A stretch of 64,000 nucleotides of DNA from Chondrilla cf. caribensis (Eukaryota > Porifera > Demospongiae > Chondrillida > Chondrillidae): positions 1,166,001 to 1,230,000 of the forward strand of contig OZ026566.1 in assembly GCA_964020155.1 (NCBI GenBank). Reading direction: 5' to 3'. The translations under genes were made by a program, and so were the position numbers. The notes below the pieces were generated by a model that was not told the DNA's origin, searched no databases, and was given only the letters and a program-made list of their open reading frames with translations. Of the stretch, positions 33,066 to 43,825 are shown one piece after another. The stretch's first letter is position 1; the number at the start of each line of letters is the position of its first letter.

Positions 33066-34157
33066 TTACTGAAGGTAAATCTCTAGGAGCTCCAGGTACA
33101 GTTCTTCGTTTGCAAGGCCTTCATCAGCACACAGACGTACTTCAATGTCCCCCTCCACTTCCTGTGGTAGAGTACGACAGAACCAGGGCATTCCAGGTTG
33201 TGCACAGCAGTTGTTACCAGTACCACAACCCTCTCCATCCCACAGAGGGTCATTGATATGAACAGTGGTGTGATCATATGGTCCAGTGTTCCCCGACTCA
33301 CAATAGTAGTGATCCCCAACAAATGAAGGAGGAGCTGGTCCTGGGTATATGGCACATGGACAATTAGTTTTAGGGTTGTTGCCATCATCAGATATTCCCG
33401 CAGCATAGGTCCATATTATGTGCTTTCTAGGAGATCCATATGTTATAGACATACCATCGACGTAGTAGGAGTTGATGTCTTCAGGTCCAATAAGACTATC
33501 TGTACTTCCTCCTTGGTACCCGATAGCTTGCCCACACACCTTGTTGTACTTCATTCTGTGCGTGGAGAAGGTAACAGATGAACAGCTAGCACCACTACTT
33601 GTAGTCCTAGCACATAGGTTCTTTGGAGATGTTATCTGCCTCATGCCAGAGGGACAAGTAGCTCCATCTTCAGTCATGTTGATGTATGCTACTCTTGTCC
33701 AACCTTTAGAGCCGGAATGCCGATTGTCCATGTCACAATAAACGCTTACCAAAGTAGTCTCATTCCCATCTCTACTGACAATCCAGTACAGACCAGATGG
33801 AGGAGATTGTTCACATTGATAGATGTGGAGACATGACATGGCTGGTGTAGAGCGGTTTCTTCCAAGGTCTTGAGAACAGTTGAAATCATTGACCCTTTTC
33901 CTCAGTTCCTCGATGAGTGAATCCACATCAATAGTTTGTATTTGTTCTCGAAGTTCTTTAGTAATGGCAATGAGTTCGCTGTAGGAGAATGTTCCCGGAG
34001 GACCTGGTGGTCCATCCCTCCCTGGTGCTCCATCTCGACCATCACGTCCAGGCAGTCCTGGTACTACAGGACAGTTTCCCTCAGATTGAGCAGTTGTCAC
34101 AATCAGCACCAGGTTGAGGAGGAAGAGAAGTAGGATAGAGGACATGACTTGTTTCAT
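33066..34157 (-). CDS. Secreted collagen-stalk, FReD-like domain protein (beta-a type)
   Basis: I use the ATG at 34157 (MKQVMSS), giving 363 residues; the frame extends to a TTG at 34169 that other beta genes do not use. Signal peptide about 1-23, collagen G34-G55, stalk to about 88, then the FReD-like half with CSQDLG, GLYWIVSRD, YCDM, GWTRVAYINMTEDGA, NNCCAQPGMPWFCR and the type-a end EELYLELLEIYLQ. It has an in-frame extra codon in an otherwise invariant block (KHIIWTYA instead of KHIWTYA) and CAIYPG for CAKYPG. Loop GGSTDSLIGPEDIN resembles that of the 53197 gene. Sequons NCS, NRS, NET and NMT are kept. The Ile insertion could affect folding; otherwise it looks functional. Confidence 0.87.
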   Translation of the reverse strand: MKQVMSSILLLFLLNLVLIVTTAQSEGNCPVVPGLPGRDGRDGAPGRDGPPGPPGTFSYSELIAITKELREQIQTIDVDSLIEELRKRVNDFNCSQDLGRNRSTPAMSCLHIYQCEQSPPSGLYWIVSRDGNETTLVSVYCDMDNRHSGSKGWTRVAYINMTEDGATCPSGMRQITSPKNLCARTTSSGASCSSVTFSTHRMKYNKVCGQAIGYQGGSTDSLIGPEDINSYYVDGMSITYGSPRKHIIWTYAAGISDDGNNPKTNCPCAIYPGPAPPSFVGDHYYCESGNTGPYDHTTVHINDPLWDGEGCGTGNNCCAQPGMPWFCRTLPQEVEGDIEVRLCADEGLANEELYLELLEIYLQ

Positions 34158-34214
34158 TGTTGTCTTCAACTCTCAATCAGCAAGTAAACTGGTCAGTCAG
34201 ACCTAAGTAGCTCT

Positions 34215-34222
34215 CTTTTATA
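34215..34222 (-). promoter_or_regulatory. TATA box of the 33066-34157 gene
   Basis: TATAAAAG on the minus strand, 58-65 bp upstream of the ATG, in the conserved beta promoter. Confidence 0.7.
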
Positions 34223-34223
34223 G

Positions 34224-35868
34224 CTAACGAGAGAGTCTGTGGGCTGGAGCTAGATATGTAAATTCCTTATTAAGAAAAGTGTGAATATCTGTAAGTTATT
34301 TTGTTAGTGTCTGAAGTGTCTGAAGTGCATGTATTTCATGTGCCATGTCTGTGTTAATTGTTATGACCTTCACCATTTGTTCTTTAATTCCTCTATTTTC
34401 TCATTAGAAGTTACAATGCTTACCACAATGGTATCATGGATTAATAGAAATAGATGTGCACAACATGTAGGTGAGTGTTGTTGTAACGTAGTGTATGGTG
34501 TACTGTATACCTCCTGTGTGTTAACATGTGTTACCATACTCACAAGACCTAATGAGAACATTCTATACAGATTATCATGTGTCTCATATACGTATATGCA
34601 CACTGATCATGAGTGCTGATTGCTGGTATTGTCATGAATGCCAAGCATGTGGACTTCATGCAGGAGGTGCGTGTGGGAGGATGAATGCTAAAGCCAGGCG
34701 AATATTCATGTCCTGGTCACCAAGAGGAGTCTCTTGTGTTGTGTGCTCAGTTGGTGGGGTGTCAGTTCACATAGCTGATCACAAAGATGAATTTTCAGCA
34801 AGTTTGTACAGAAATCAAATATTACTACATATATGATTTATGATGAGTCTTGAAGCTGAGTCAGCAAATCCAATATGGCTTCCCTCATACTCTGACATGT
34901 CTCTGTCTGTTAGGTTGATGAGCTAGGTTCATGAGGAAACACTTACACCAATGCATGGAACATACACCTTTCTTATTTATAACTGTTGGCATAAATGCAC
35001 ACTTTATTGAAGTGACCCTATTTTCATGCATTACTACATTCCAAGTACACATGTGATGGTCTCCATCGTGGTGGCTTCAATTCTATCTTTCTCTCGATTT
35101 AATGTGTACACATGTCTGAGTGTTGTTGTTAGTGTTGTACCTCACACATGCAAACCTATGATACCATACTCATGTGAGAGAGTGCTATTGTATCTTGTGC
35201 ATTTGGTGTATGGTCAGTGCTGTGTACATTAATCTCAGAACACGTGACCATGTGGTCTCTGAGAATGGAATTTGCACTTCATTTCTACTCAAAGAGCAAA
35301 TAGCAACAGGTGTACCCAGTAATGATGTTAGCTCCACCTCAATCCCCCTCACTCTTGTAGAACACAATATCCCAGCTGTCCTTGTATAGGCCGGAGCAGT
35401 CACATGTAGCTGTTTAATCTGAAACATGCTAGGATCCCAGGTGTACAGTGGAATGATAACAGTAACTGTAGCTCCACTTTGATCCTCCTCAGTCTTGTCC
35501 AATGGGAAACCTTCAAAGACCTGTTATTGGTCCATATCAAAGCTGTTGATACCTCAAGTACCACATTTAAGACTCAGAGGACATCCTAGTGCCAGCCTAC
35601 ACAGTCTGTTATTCACTCCTCCTCTGTGGTCACGTACACACCATAGTGTAGTTGTCAGCATTACCACTCTCATGATATCAAACACATGCATATGATCTCA
35701 ACCATGTGAAATTCAGTTTATGACTTTGCCAATGGGTAATTTTCAGTTGTTTATGTATAGAGTGTATGTAATGTATGAGACTCAGTGTATAATTATGACC
35801 TTACACCAGGTCCTCTTAACATGATCGGAACAAACATTGGCACATGTACTTTACTAAGTTTATTCAAG
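34224..35868. other. Intergenic; mixed modules, no gene recognised
   Basis: 34290-34660 repeats 27630-28010. 34850-35660 is a long copy of the 28090-28950 type module, running as elsewhere into the CA-repeat lead-in (35690-35860). Confidence 0.6.
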
Positions 35869-35883
35869 ACACACACACACATG

Positions 35884-35954
<71 letters not shown>

Positions 35955-35991
35955 CACACACCACACACCACACACCACACACACGCACACT
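35869..35991. repeat. CA microsatellite with GCGC core
   Basis: (AC)n containing a GCGCGCGCGCGC run near 35915. The fixed flank at 35993 is cut short at about 36115. Confidence 0.95.
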
Positions 35992-36183
35992 TTTCCTCAT
36001 GCCATGATCCAGGGTCTCTGTACTATAGTATTCTACATCATACTGGCTTGAGAGAGACTGATTAGACGGTACAAGAAGAAAGACATTCTTATGGAAAACA
36101 GCATCAGTTCTTCGAAGAAGCTTGTATGAGCATAATTGCTACCACCTTGTTCTCTGTTTCAGTTCAATCCGAGGTATACATTG

Positions 36184-36275
36184 GTAGTATTGTGTGTACA
36201 TGTACCTCAGGTTGGTAGTATTGTGTGTGCATGTACTTTAGCTTGGTGGTATTGTGTGTACATGTACGTCAGGTA
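36184..36275. repeat. 31-bp minisatellite, 3 units
   Basis: Diverged array; the third unit reads GTACGTCAGGTATGTCGG. Confidence 0.85.
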
Positions 36276-36721
36276 TGTCGGTATGTATGTACTGTCAGAA
36301 TATAGAAATTCCCATATCAACAGCTGACAGACAGTATATGTTTTGCATGAGCAATTACTACGGTTGATATAGGCATTGTTATATTCCAACAGTCTTCTCA
36401 TTAATTCCAACATACTGCTCACTCCAACGGTCTTCTCATTCCTCTCATCCCCTACCTTGTTCCTTCACCTTATCTGCTTGTTATCCCTTAATCCTTTATC
36501 ATTTTTAAATGTTTTATTATGCTTGTTATAACGATTCAGTTTGATTTTAATTTTACAATACATTCTAAATAATTAAGAGTGTGACTGATATTGAATGGTT
36601 TGATGGAACACAGATCATTGAAGCAAAGATACTAGAGTCCTACAGTGCTGTAATAAAGAACAATGTATTGTGTATGTATGCAGGGATAACAGTGAGTGTG
36701 GCCTCATGTGCATACATGAAT

Positions 36722-37644
36722 TCACTGAATATAAATCTCCAGAAGTTCCAGAAACATGTCCTCATCGTAATAGGCTTGATTAGCACACAGACGCACTTCA
36801 ATGTCCCCCTCCACTTCCTGTGGTAGAGTACGACAGAACCAGGGCATTCCAGGTTGTGCACAGCAGTTGTTACCAGCACCACAACCCTCTCCACCCCATA
36901 GAGGGTCGTTTACATAAATAGGACGGAAATCCAAACCTCCAGAGTTTCCTGACTTGCAATAGTAATTGTTCTCCACAAACACAGGAGGAGCTGGTCCTGG
37001 GTACTTGGCACATGGGCAATTCCATGAAGGGTAATTGGTATTATCCGAGACACCCCCGGCGTATGTCCATAGGTGCTTTCTAGGAGATCCATATGTTATA
37101 GAGATACCATCTTCTCTAAGACTTACTATAATGCAAGGAATCTCTGTTTGTTTGTTCGCGAACTCCTCCTTCTGTTCGCACGCGATCGACGTCAAACTCT
37201 TCAATCCTCCCCAGCGGCATCTGTAGAGTGTCCTAAGGGGTTGCTGTTTCGTTTTAGACCTTTCTTCTAGAATTCGAACGAAACCGTACTATCCGCCGTA
37301 CTTGAAAGGCGCCATTTTCATGACACGTTTACGGGTAATTCAGCTAGACTAAGTGAACATAATACGTGATGTTGTCAGGTGGTTGGAAATCATCTGGTGA
37401 TCTTTTTTGGTACCCAATAGCTTGTCCACAGACTCTGTTCTATGTTTCCAGCCAGTAAGACTGTGAAGGGGCTTTTGGGTTACACTGGTGTATCTGGTCC
37501 GTCCCTCCCTGGTGCTCCATCTCGACCATCACGTCCAGGCAGTCCTGGTACTGCAGGACAGTTTCCTTCGGATCGAGCAGTTGTCGCAGTCAGCACCAGG
37601 TTGAGGAGGAAGAGAAGTAGGATAAAGGACATGACTTGTTTCAT
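36722..37644 (-). pseudogene. Multiply rearranged array gene (beta 5' end, alpha middle, type-c 3' end)
   Basis: Type-c C-terminus (36722-37111; stop TGA, DEDMFLELLEIYIQ, HLWTYAGGVSDN) matches the 57255 gene. It is cut by 249 bp of unrelated DNA (37112-37360). Beyond that, 80 bp match the same gene, then a deletion jumps to the alpha SYW region (37443-37497), and another jump enters beta collagen codons and a beta signal peptide with ATG at 37644. No single frame survives. GDG-to-GAG changes (WGGEGCGAG) also occur. It records at least three junctions between paralogue types. Confidence 0.85.
37112..37360. other. GC-richer insertion inside the pseudogene
   Basis: A 249-bp stretch (GCGATCGACGTC, CTTGAAAGGCGCCATTTTCA) unlike the surrounding array. 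It has replaced about 10 bp of the gene, and no inverted repeats or target duplication are seen. Origin unknown. Confidence 0.6.
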
Positions 37645-38904
37645 TGTTGTCTTCAGCTCTTAATCAGCTCTTAATCAGCAAGTAAACTGGTCAGTTAGAC
37701 CTAAGTAGCTCTCTTTCATAGCTAATAGGAGAGTCTATGGGCTAGACATGTATTGAAATAAATACAGTGTAAATTCCCTATTACGTATTCAGGAATGTGA
37801 TTAGCCATAGGTCATTTTGTCAGTGTCTGAAGTGCATGTATTTCATGTGTCATGTCTGTGTTAATTGTTAAGAACTTCACTATGTGTTGTTTACTGCCTC
37901 TACAAATTGAATGCTTTCTCTCATGATATCATGTCTTAATAGAAAAAATGTGCACAGCATGTATGTGAGTGTTGTTGTAATGTAGTGTATGGTGTACTGT
38001 ATACCTCCTGTGTGTCAACATGTGTTACCATATTTAGAACGTCCTATACAGATTATCTTGTGTGTCACATATACACACTGATCATGAGTGCTGATTGCTA
38101 GTGTTGTCATGAATGCCAAGCATGTGGACGTCCATGGAGGAGGTGCGTGTGGGAGGATGAATGCTAAAGCCAGGCAAATATTCATGTCCTTGTCACCAAG
38201 AGGAGTCTGTTGTGTTGTGTGCTCAGTTGCTGCAATTCAAGTTCACATACGAAGTTGATCATGAAGATGAAATTTTAGCTGCAGGTTTACACATAAAGGT
38301 TACACAACTTAAAGGTTATACAAGTTACAATTGAGTCTTATAGCGGAGTCAGCAAGATCAATATGGCTTCCCTTATACCCAGACATGTCTTTGTCTGTTA
38401 GGTTGACAGGCTAAGTCTATGAGGAAACACTTACACTAGCTAACAGGCACATTTCTTATTTATAACTGTTGACTCAAATGCACACTGTATTGAAATGACC
38501 CTATTTTCATGCATTACTACATTCCCAGTACACATGTGATGGTCTCCATCATGTAGGCTTCAATTCCATCTTTCTCTTGATTTTACGTGTACACATGTGA
38601 GTGTTCTTGTTATGGTGTACCTCACACATGCAAACCTATGCTACCATGCCCATGTGAGAGTGCTATTGTATCTTGTACCACTCTCATATGATATCATATA
38701 CTGCATGCATATGATCTCAACCAAGGGAAATTCAGTTTATGAGTTTGCCAATGACATTTCAGTTGTTTATGTATGGAGTGTATAATAAAAATGAATTTGC
38801 ACCTCTTAACATGGAAACAAACATAGAAACATGTACCGTATTACTGAGTTCATTCCCATTCCACCCCAGTATGTGATTGTACATATACAGACACTGTTCA
38901 CTAA
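37645..38904. other. Intergenic; beta promoter remnant and mixed modules
   Basis: 37645-37760 is the beta upstream region (TATA variant CTTTCATAG at about 37711). 37800-38660 repeats 27630-28500. 38680-38900 is the CA-repeat lead-in. No gene. Confidence 0.55.
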
Positions 38905-38916
38905 GACACACATACA

Positions 38917-38954
<38 letters not shown>

Positions 38955-39198
38955 CACGCACGCACGCACGCACACACACATGCACACACGCACACACACA
39001 CACACACATGCACACACACACACATGCATACACACGCACACGCACACACACACACAACACACATACACACACGCACGCACGCATGCACACACACACGCAC
39101 ACACACACACACACACACAACACATGTGCACACACACATGCACGCACACGTACACACACACATACACACACATGCACACACACGCACACACACACACT
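38905..39198. repeat. CA microsatellite, compound
   Basis: About 290 bp of (CA)n broken by ACGC, ATGC and ATAC units. Long Thr/His and Cys/Val frames run through it in both directions. Confidence 0.95.
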
Positions 39199-40030
39199 CC
39201 ATCTTCTCTCGGGCCATGATCCAGAGTCTCTGTACTACTATTCCTACATCACACCTGTTTGGGAGAGACTGATTAGATGGTACAAAATTAAAATATTCCT
39301 CAGGAAAATAGTATAGCACTAATTCCTTCTTGTGGATTTCACTTGCGGTAAGTCCATTTATCAGCTCTTCCAAGCAGAACCTAGTGGAGGAGGAGGTAAG
39401 TCTGTGGTTGATGTTTTTCTCATTAACATTGTTGTCATGTTGTTGTTGTTGTTGTTGATTTCATGATGAAAGTTTTGTTGCTGTATTACCAGTATTTATC
39501 ACACTCCAATCTCCCATACCTGTCCACAGGATCAACATTGGGGTAGCACGTTTGGTCCCTACAGTGGTGGTGGTGAGCCTGTCATCCCTATTGCCATCAA
39601 ACCCAAAGAAGGTCTCTGGAAGATCATCATGACGTTCTCACTGTTTTCTAGATGCTGATACATGCATGTATGTAGTGTGTTATGAAGTATAACATTATTA
39701 TCTATATGCAACATATTATTATATGCACACACATGTGTATGCACATTACAATGTCATATTTTATACAACTCTTCAACAATGCTGCAACCATTAATATTTA
39801 TGAGAGCATGCATTCCATGTGCTGATAACAATGCTTACCTTTAATGTGGCAATTTGAATGTACTATCTCTGAACTGATGCAAGATATAATAGGCAAATTT
39901 GAATGGTGTATGTATGTGCAGTATATAAGCATATCTACTTTCTTTATTGTTCTGCTTAAAATTCAATGAATATACTTTTGTGCCTATAATAATGATACAA
40001 ATAAAATTTATGCAGCTGTATTGTAAAAAG
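39199..40030. other. Intergenic; CA-repeat flank and AT-rich tract
   Basis: 39200-39400 is the fixed flank, with a (GTT)n run at 39438. 39650-40010 matches 5510-5870 and 46500-46810. No gene. Confidence 0.55.
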
Positions 40031-40252
40031 TAGTGCTGGGACGATTAATCGATTTTCATTTCAAATCTGATTATCGATAATAGCGCAAGCAAATCGAGTA
40101 ATCACAGGAAGTAATTAAGTGAGTAGAACAGGAAGCCATCCCCCACCTTATTACCCAGAACCTTCACTCCTTGGGTTCAATTTTGTACCTGAAAATATGA
40201 GAAGGACTCTATGAGCTTCATTTCATGTCTATTGGATGATACTCCATTCCGT
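40031..40252 (+). mobile_element. Interspersed element (ACGATTAATCGA family)
   Basis: Inserted between GTGTAAAAG and CGTTATTGCGCAATC, which are adjacent at 20577 and 49790. Starts TAGTGCTGGGACGATTAATC. The first ~160 bp recur in reverse at 32350-32527. No clear target duplication. Confidence 0.55.
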
Positions 40253-40564
40253 TCGTTATTGCGCAATCACGTATAATAAAATGGCGGAAATATCTATTAC
40301 GTTATAATAGTTCTTTCACTGCACGTATTATGCGTATAATTATAAGGTATATAATTGGAATCTATGGCTAGAATAAGCTGGTATATTTATTTGATTCTAA
40401 TCAAGGACCAGGTACCTAGTCTCATGATTATTACATACTGTATAAAATTATATAGATTTGTCCTAATTTGTATATTTATTAATATTATTGATTTCTGTTG
40501 TATGCTAAAGCGTTGGCGTTCTTTGGACGGGTAACTATATAATAATAACTCGAGTTTATTCTCA

Positions 40565-41045
40565 CTGCTACAGTTACTGGTATCTAGGCCTGATTGTGAA
40601 CCGGGAACTCGAGGTACTTGTTGGAGGATCCATGGTTGTAGCAACTATTCGTGTCCTGGTCATGCAGGAGGATTTGTGTACCATGTTTCCAAGTTGCTGA
40701 GATTCGAGTGTGCGGTTGGCCGAGAAATGAATTGTCTACTGGTTGTAGTTCAAGTGTTAGGACTTTGAAGCTACATATCCTATATGCGAACATTGACAGA
40801 TAGAAAACCCCGTGTTAAGAGATTATCACTGTGAGTGGAAGTGTTATCCCATATGAAATTTTCAACTTTGTCCTCATCTCCACACAACCTTTACATATCC
40901 ATTCTCCAAGGTTGTACAAGCTTGTATGAGGGTGTGGTGAGGTTGTAGGAGATGCCTATAAGGTTGTAGAAGCTTGTACAACCATGGTTGGTACAACCTT
41001 GTTTACAGTTTGTTGTTCCTAGGTTGTGATATGGTTGCATGTTTA
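40565..41045. repeat. Dispersed module R, copy 5
   Basis: Contains an uninterrupted GTAGAAGC at about 40967, another empty site for the hAT-like family. Confidence 0.7.
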
Positions 41046-41104
41046 ACTTACTAGCTTGTGTATATTGTCAAGGATAATAATGCTGTATGTATTATATGTA
41101 TGTG

Positions 41105-41212
41105 TGCTGTAGTCCGTGTACTGTAGCCGTGTACTTTAATCCATGTACTGTAGTCCGTGTACTGTAGTCCATGTACTGTAGTCCATGTTCTGTAGTCCAT
41201 GTATGGTGGACA
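41105..41212. repeat. 14-bp minisatellite, about 7 units
   Basis: Longest array of the TACTGTAGTCCATG repeat in the window, with CCGTG and TTAATCC variants. Confidence 0.88.
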
Positions 41213-41214
41213 GG

Positions 41215-41312
41215 TACAGTCATTGATCAATTGGCTTGCACTATCAATGATAATCAGATTTGAAACGAAAAACGATTGATAAATCAATTAATCGTCCTAT
41301 TACAAGTCTATA
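41215..41312 (-). mobile_element. Short fragment of the ACGATTAATCGA element
   Basis: Matches the terminal part of 32350-32527 (CAATTGGCTT, GATAATCAGATTTGAAA, AATTAATCGTCC), sandwiched between the 14-bp and 31-bp minisatellites. Confidence 0.5.
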
Positions 41313-41505
41313 CATGTACCTCAGGTTGGTAGTATTGTGTGTATATGTACCTCAGGTTGGTAGTATTGTGTGTACATGTACCTCGGGTTGGTGGTATTGT
41401 GTGTATACATGTACCTCAGGTTGGTAGTATTGTGTGTACATGTATCTCAGGTTGGTAGTATTGTGTGTACATGTACCTCAGGTTCGTAGTATTGTGTGTA
41501 CCTCT
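41313..41505. repeat. 31-bp minisatellite, 6 units
   Basis: One unit has an extra TA (GTGTATACATG). Confidence 0.9.
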
Positions 41506-41946
41506 GTATTCATATATTCTATAGACCATTTTTTGAACTGTTATATAATAATTACTTGTTCATTGAAGTGTATCCATTCATTGAATATGCTGTTCATCCG
41601 TACATTGTACTATATGTCCCAACATTACCTGCTTATATTGTGGATTTACTGGTATAAAATGAACATGTTCTGTATTGTTTTATTTCATGCTTAGTACACT
41701 AGTGCAGGGTGAGTGTTCTACATCAATACTATACATTTTTCAATGATAATAATGCATAATTTTGATTTAATCTCACAATACATACTATGTAAGATTGTGG
41801 CTGATACTGAGTGGTTTGATGTGAAATGGATCATTGAAGCAAAGCTACTAGAGTCCTACAGTGCTGTAATAGAGAACAATGAGTTGTGTATGTATGCAGG
41901 GATGGCAGTGAGTGTGGCCTCAGACTATTGTGCTTGAATGAGCTCA
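41506..41946. other. Intergenic; 3' flank of a type-a gene
   Basis: Repeats 32640-33065 and 52780-53196. The + strand again carries the EWFDVKWIIEAKLLES-like open segment, ending in a stop just before the gene's own stop. Confidence 0.6.
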
Positions 41947-43044
41947 TTACTGAAGGTAAATCTCTAGGAGTTCCAGGTACAGGTCTTCGTTTGCAGAGAC
42001 TTCATCGGCACACAGACGCACTTCAATGTCCCCCTCCACTTCCTGTGGTAGAGTACGACAGAACCAGGGCATTCCAGGTTGTGCACAGCAGTTGTTACCA
42101 GTACCACAACCCTCTCCATCCCACAGAGGGTCATTTTCAAACACAGAATTGATTAAATCAGATCCGTCTTTACCAGTATTCCCCGACTCACAATAGTAGT
42201 GATCACCAACAAATGAAGGAGGAGCTGGTCCTGGGTACTTGGCACATGGACAGTTATAACTGGGGCGGTCCAGATCATCAGAGAATCCCATAGCATAGGT
42301 CCATACGTGCTTTCTAGGAGATCCGTATGTTATAGACATACCTTCAACATAGTGGGAGTCGATGTCATCAAGTGGCTGAAAACCAGAAGGTGATCCTTTC
42401 TGGTACCCAACAGCTTGCCCGCACACCTTATTGTATTTCATCCCATGAGTGGAGAAGGTAACTGACGAACAGCTAGCAGTGGTAGTGTTTGCCCTTGCAC
42501 AGAGTTTCTTAGGTGAATTGACCAGCTTCAAAGTAACTGGACAAGTAGCTCCATCTTCAGTCATGTTGATGTATGCTACTCTTGTCCAACCTTTAGAGCC
42601 AGAATGCCGATTGTCCATGTCACAATAAACCTGTACCAAAGTAGTCTCGTTTCTGTCTCTACTTACAATCCAGTACAGACCAGATGGAGGAGATTGTTCA
42701 CATTGATAGATGTGGAGACATGACATGGCTGGTGTAGAGCGGTTTCTTCCAAGGTCTTGAGAACAGTTGAAATCGTTGACCCTTTTCCTCAGTTCCTCAG
42801 TGAGTGAATCCACATCAATAGTGTGTATTTGCTCTCGAAGTTCTTTAGTAATGGCAATGAGTTCGCTGTAGGAGAATGCTCCCGGAGGACCTGGTGGTCC
42901 GTCCCTCCCTGGTGTTCCATCTCGACCATCACGTCCAGGCAGTCCTGGTACTACAGGACAGTTTCCCTCGGATTGAGCAGTTGTCACAGTCAGCACCAGG
43001 TTGAGGAGGAAGAGAAGTAGGATAGAGGACATGACTTGTTTCAT
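41947..43044 (-). CDS. Secreted collagen-stalk, FReD-like domain protein (beta-a type)
   Basis: 365 residues from the ATG at 43044. Signal peptide about 1-23, collagen G34-G55 (GLPGRDGRDGTPGRDGPPGPPG; Thr for the usual Ala), linker PGAFSYSE, stalk to about 88. The C-terminal half keeps every conserved cysteine block, including CPCAKYPGPAPPSFVG and NNCCAQPGMPWFCR. Loop regions are its own: KGSPSGFQPLDDIDSHYV, MGFSDDLDRPSYNC and NTGKDGSDLINSVFEN. An additional sequon occurs in RANTTTASC. The end SANEDLYLELLEIYLQ is type a. It looks fully intact. Secreted oligomeric recognition role inferred. Confidence 0.89.
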   Translation of the reverse strand: MKQVMSSILLLFLLNLVLTVTTAQSEGNCPVVPGLPGRDGRDGTPGRDGPPGPPGAFSYSELIAITKELREQIHTIDVDSLTEELRKRVNDFNCSQDLGRNRSTPAMSCLHIYQCEQSPPSGLYWIVSRDRNETTLVQVYCDMDNRHSGSKGWTRVAYINMTEDGATCPVTLKLVNSPKKLCARANTTTASCSSVTFSTHGMKYNKVCGQAVGYQKGSPSGFQPLDDIDSHYVEGMSITYGSPRKHVWTYAMGFSDDLDRPSYNCPCAKYPGPAPPSFVGDHYYCESGNTGKDGSDLINSVFENDPLWDGEGCGTGNNCCAQPGMPWFCRTLPQEVEGDIEVRLCADEVSANEDLYLELLEIYLQ

Positions 43045-43101
43045 TGTTGTCTTCAGCTCTCAATCAGCAAGTAAACTGGTCAGTCAGACCTAGGTAGCTC
43101 T

Positions 43102-43109
43102 CTTTTATA
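43102..43109 (-). promoter_or_regulatory. TATA box of the 41947-43044 gene
   Basis: TATAAAAG on the minus strand, 58-65 bp before the ATG. Confidence 0.7.
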
Positions 43110-43110
43110 G

Positions 43111-43825
43111 CCAATAGGAGAGTCTGTGGGCTAGACAGATGGTGAAATGAATACGGTAATTCCATAATAATTCCATATTAAAGGGCCAGTAACATGAGAA
43201 ACAAGTTGGGCTCAAATGGGCTCTTTTAGTAAGTAAACCCTCGTGATGTTTAAAATCACCATTCTTACTTTGAACAAGAGAAATTCGCTGCCTTAAAATT
43301 CGGCTATTTTGAAAGATGCGTACTAGTGACATCACAAGAGGAACCATTAACACATAATACAATATTCGCTGATTTTGCTAGGTTTAAACTCTGCATCTCT
43401 TAGATTCGGTATTATTTGGAATTAAATAAATGCTTCTTTGCTGCTGGGAGCAATAAATGAGCTGAGGGATAGTTTATCTTGCAGACATCCCCAAAGAATG
43501 TCTATAAAAGAGATCTATGTCGAAGTAATTGCCCCACACACGATGTGACTGGAATGTATATATACTGATAATTTGGTTCATTGCAGTTATGATGGATGTC
43601 TGGTTGTAGAAAAAAATTCATCTGTTGGATTCCCAAGCTCCTCCATCACTGTACACCACTTACAACCATCCTTGCAAAATAAACACAATTGCTGAGCACT
43701 GTTTACAATTCAAATCATATAAAATATAGACAGTGGTACATCAAATGCAGTAATCACAGTATATCAATATATAATTCAATATTAATGTTATAACGATTGA
43801 CATACTGGTCGAATGGGAATCGAAC
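43111..43825. other. Unique insertion in the beta upstream region
   Basis: At about 43175 the sequence leaves the usual upstream block (compare 34260 and 37765) and rejoins it at about 43825 (AACCTAGTGGGAACAT, compare 27882). The ~650 bp between begin AAAGGGCCAGTAACATGAG, have no other copy in the window and no matching terminal repeats. Likely a mobile element; no coding sequence recognised. Confidence 0.55.

Noticed and set aside
33936..34133. + strand frames opposite the signal-peptide/collagen codons of beta genes
   Set aside because: These are antisense shadows of the Gly-X-Y and Leu-rich codons, repeated wherever a beta gene occurs.
34158..34169. Upstream start for the 33066 gene (and likewise 13444-13455 for the 12331 gene)
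   Set aside because: The extension begins at TTG, not ATG. Other beta genes start at the ATG of MKQVMSS, which begins the signal peptide directly.
37442..37663. + strand frame with GYTGVSGPSLPGAPSRPSRPG
   Set aside because: It is collagen-like only because it is antisense to Gly-X-Y codons of the pseudogene, whose true orientation is minus.
38759..39373. Long open frames (up to about 200 codons) through CA repeats, rich in Cys/Val or Thr/His
   Set aside because: Dinucleotide repeats are open in most frames on both strands. The flanks show no conserved coding sequence, and the same happens at every CA tract (3321, 8237, 18967, 35869, 49130).
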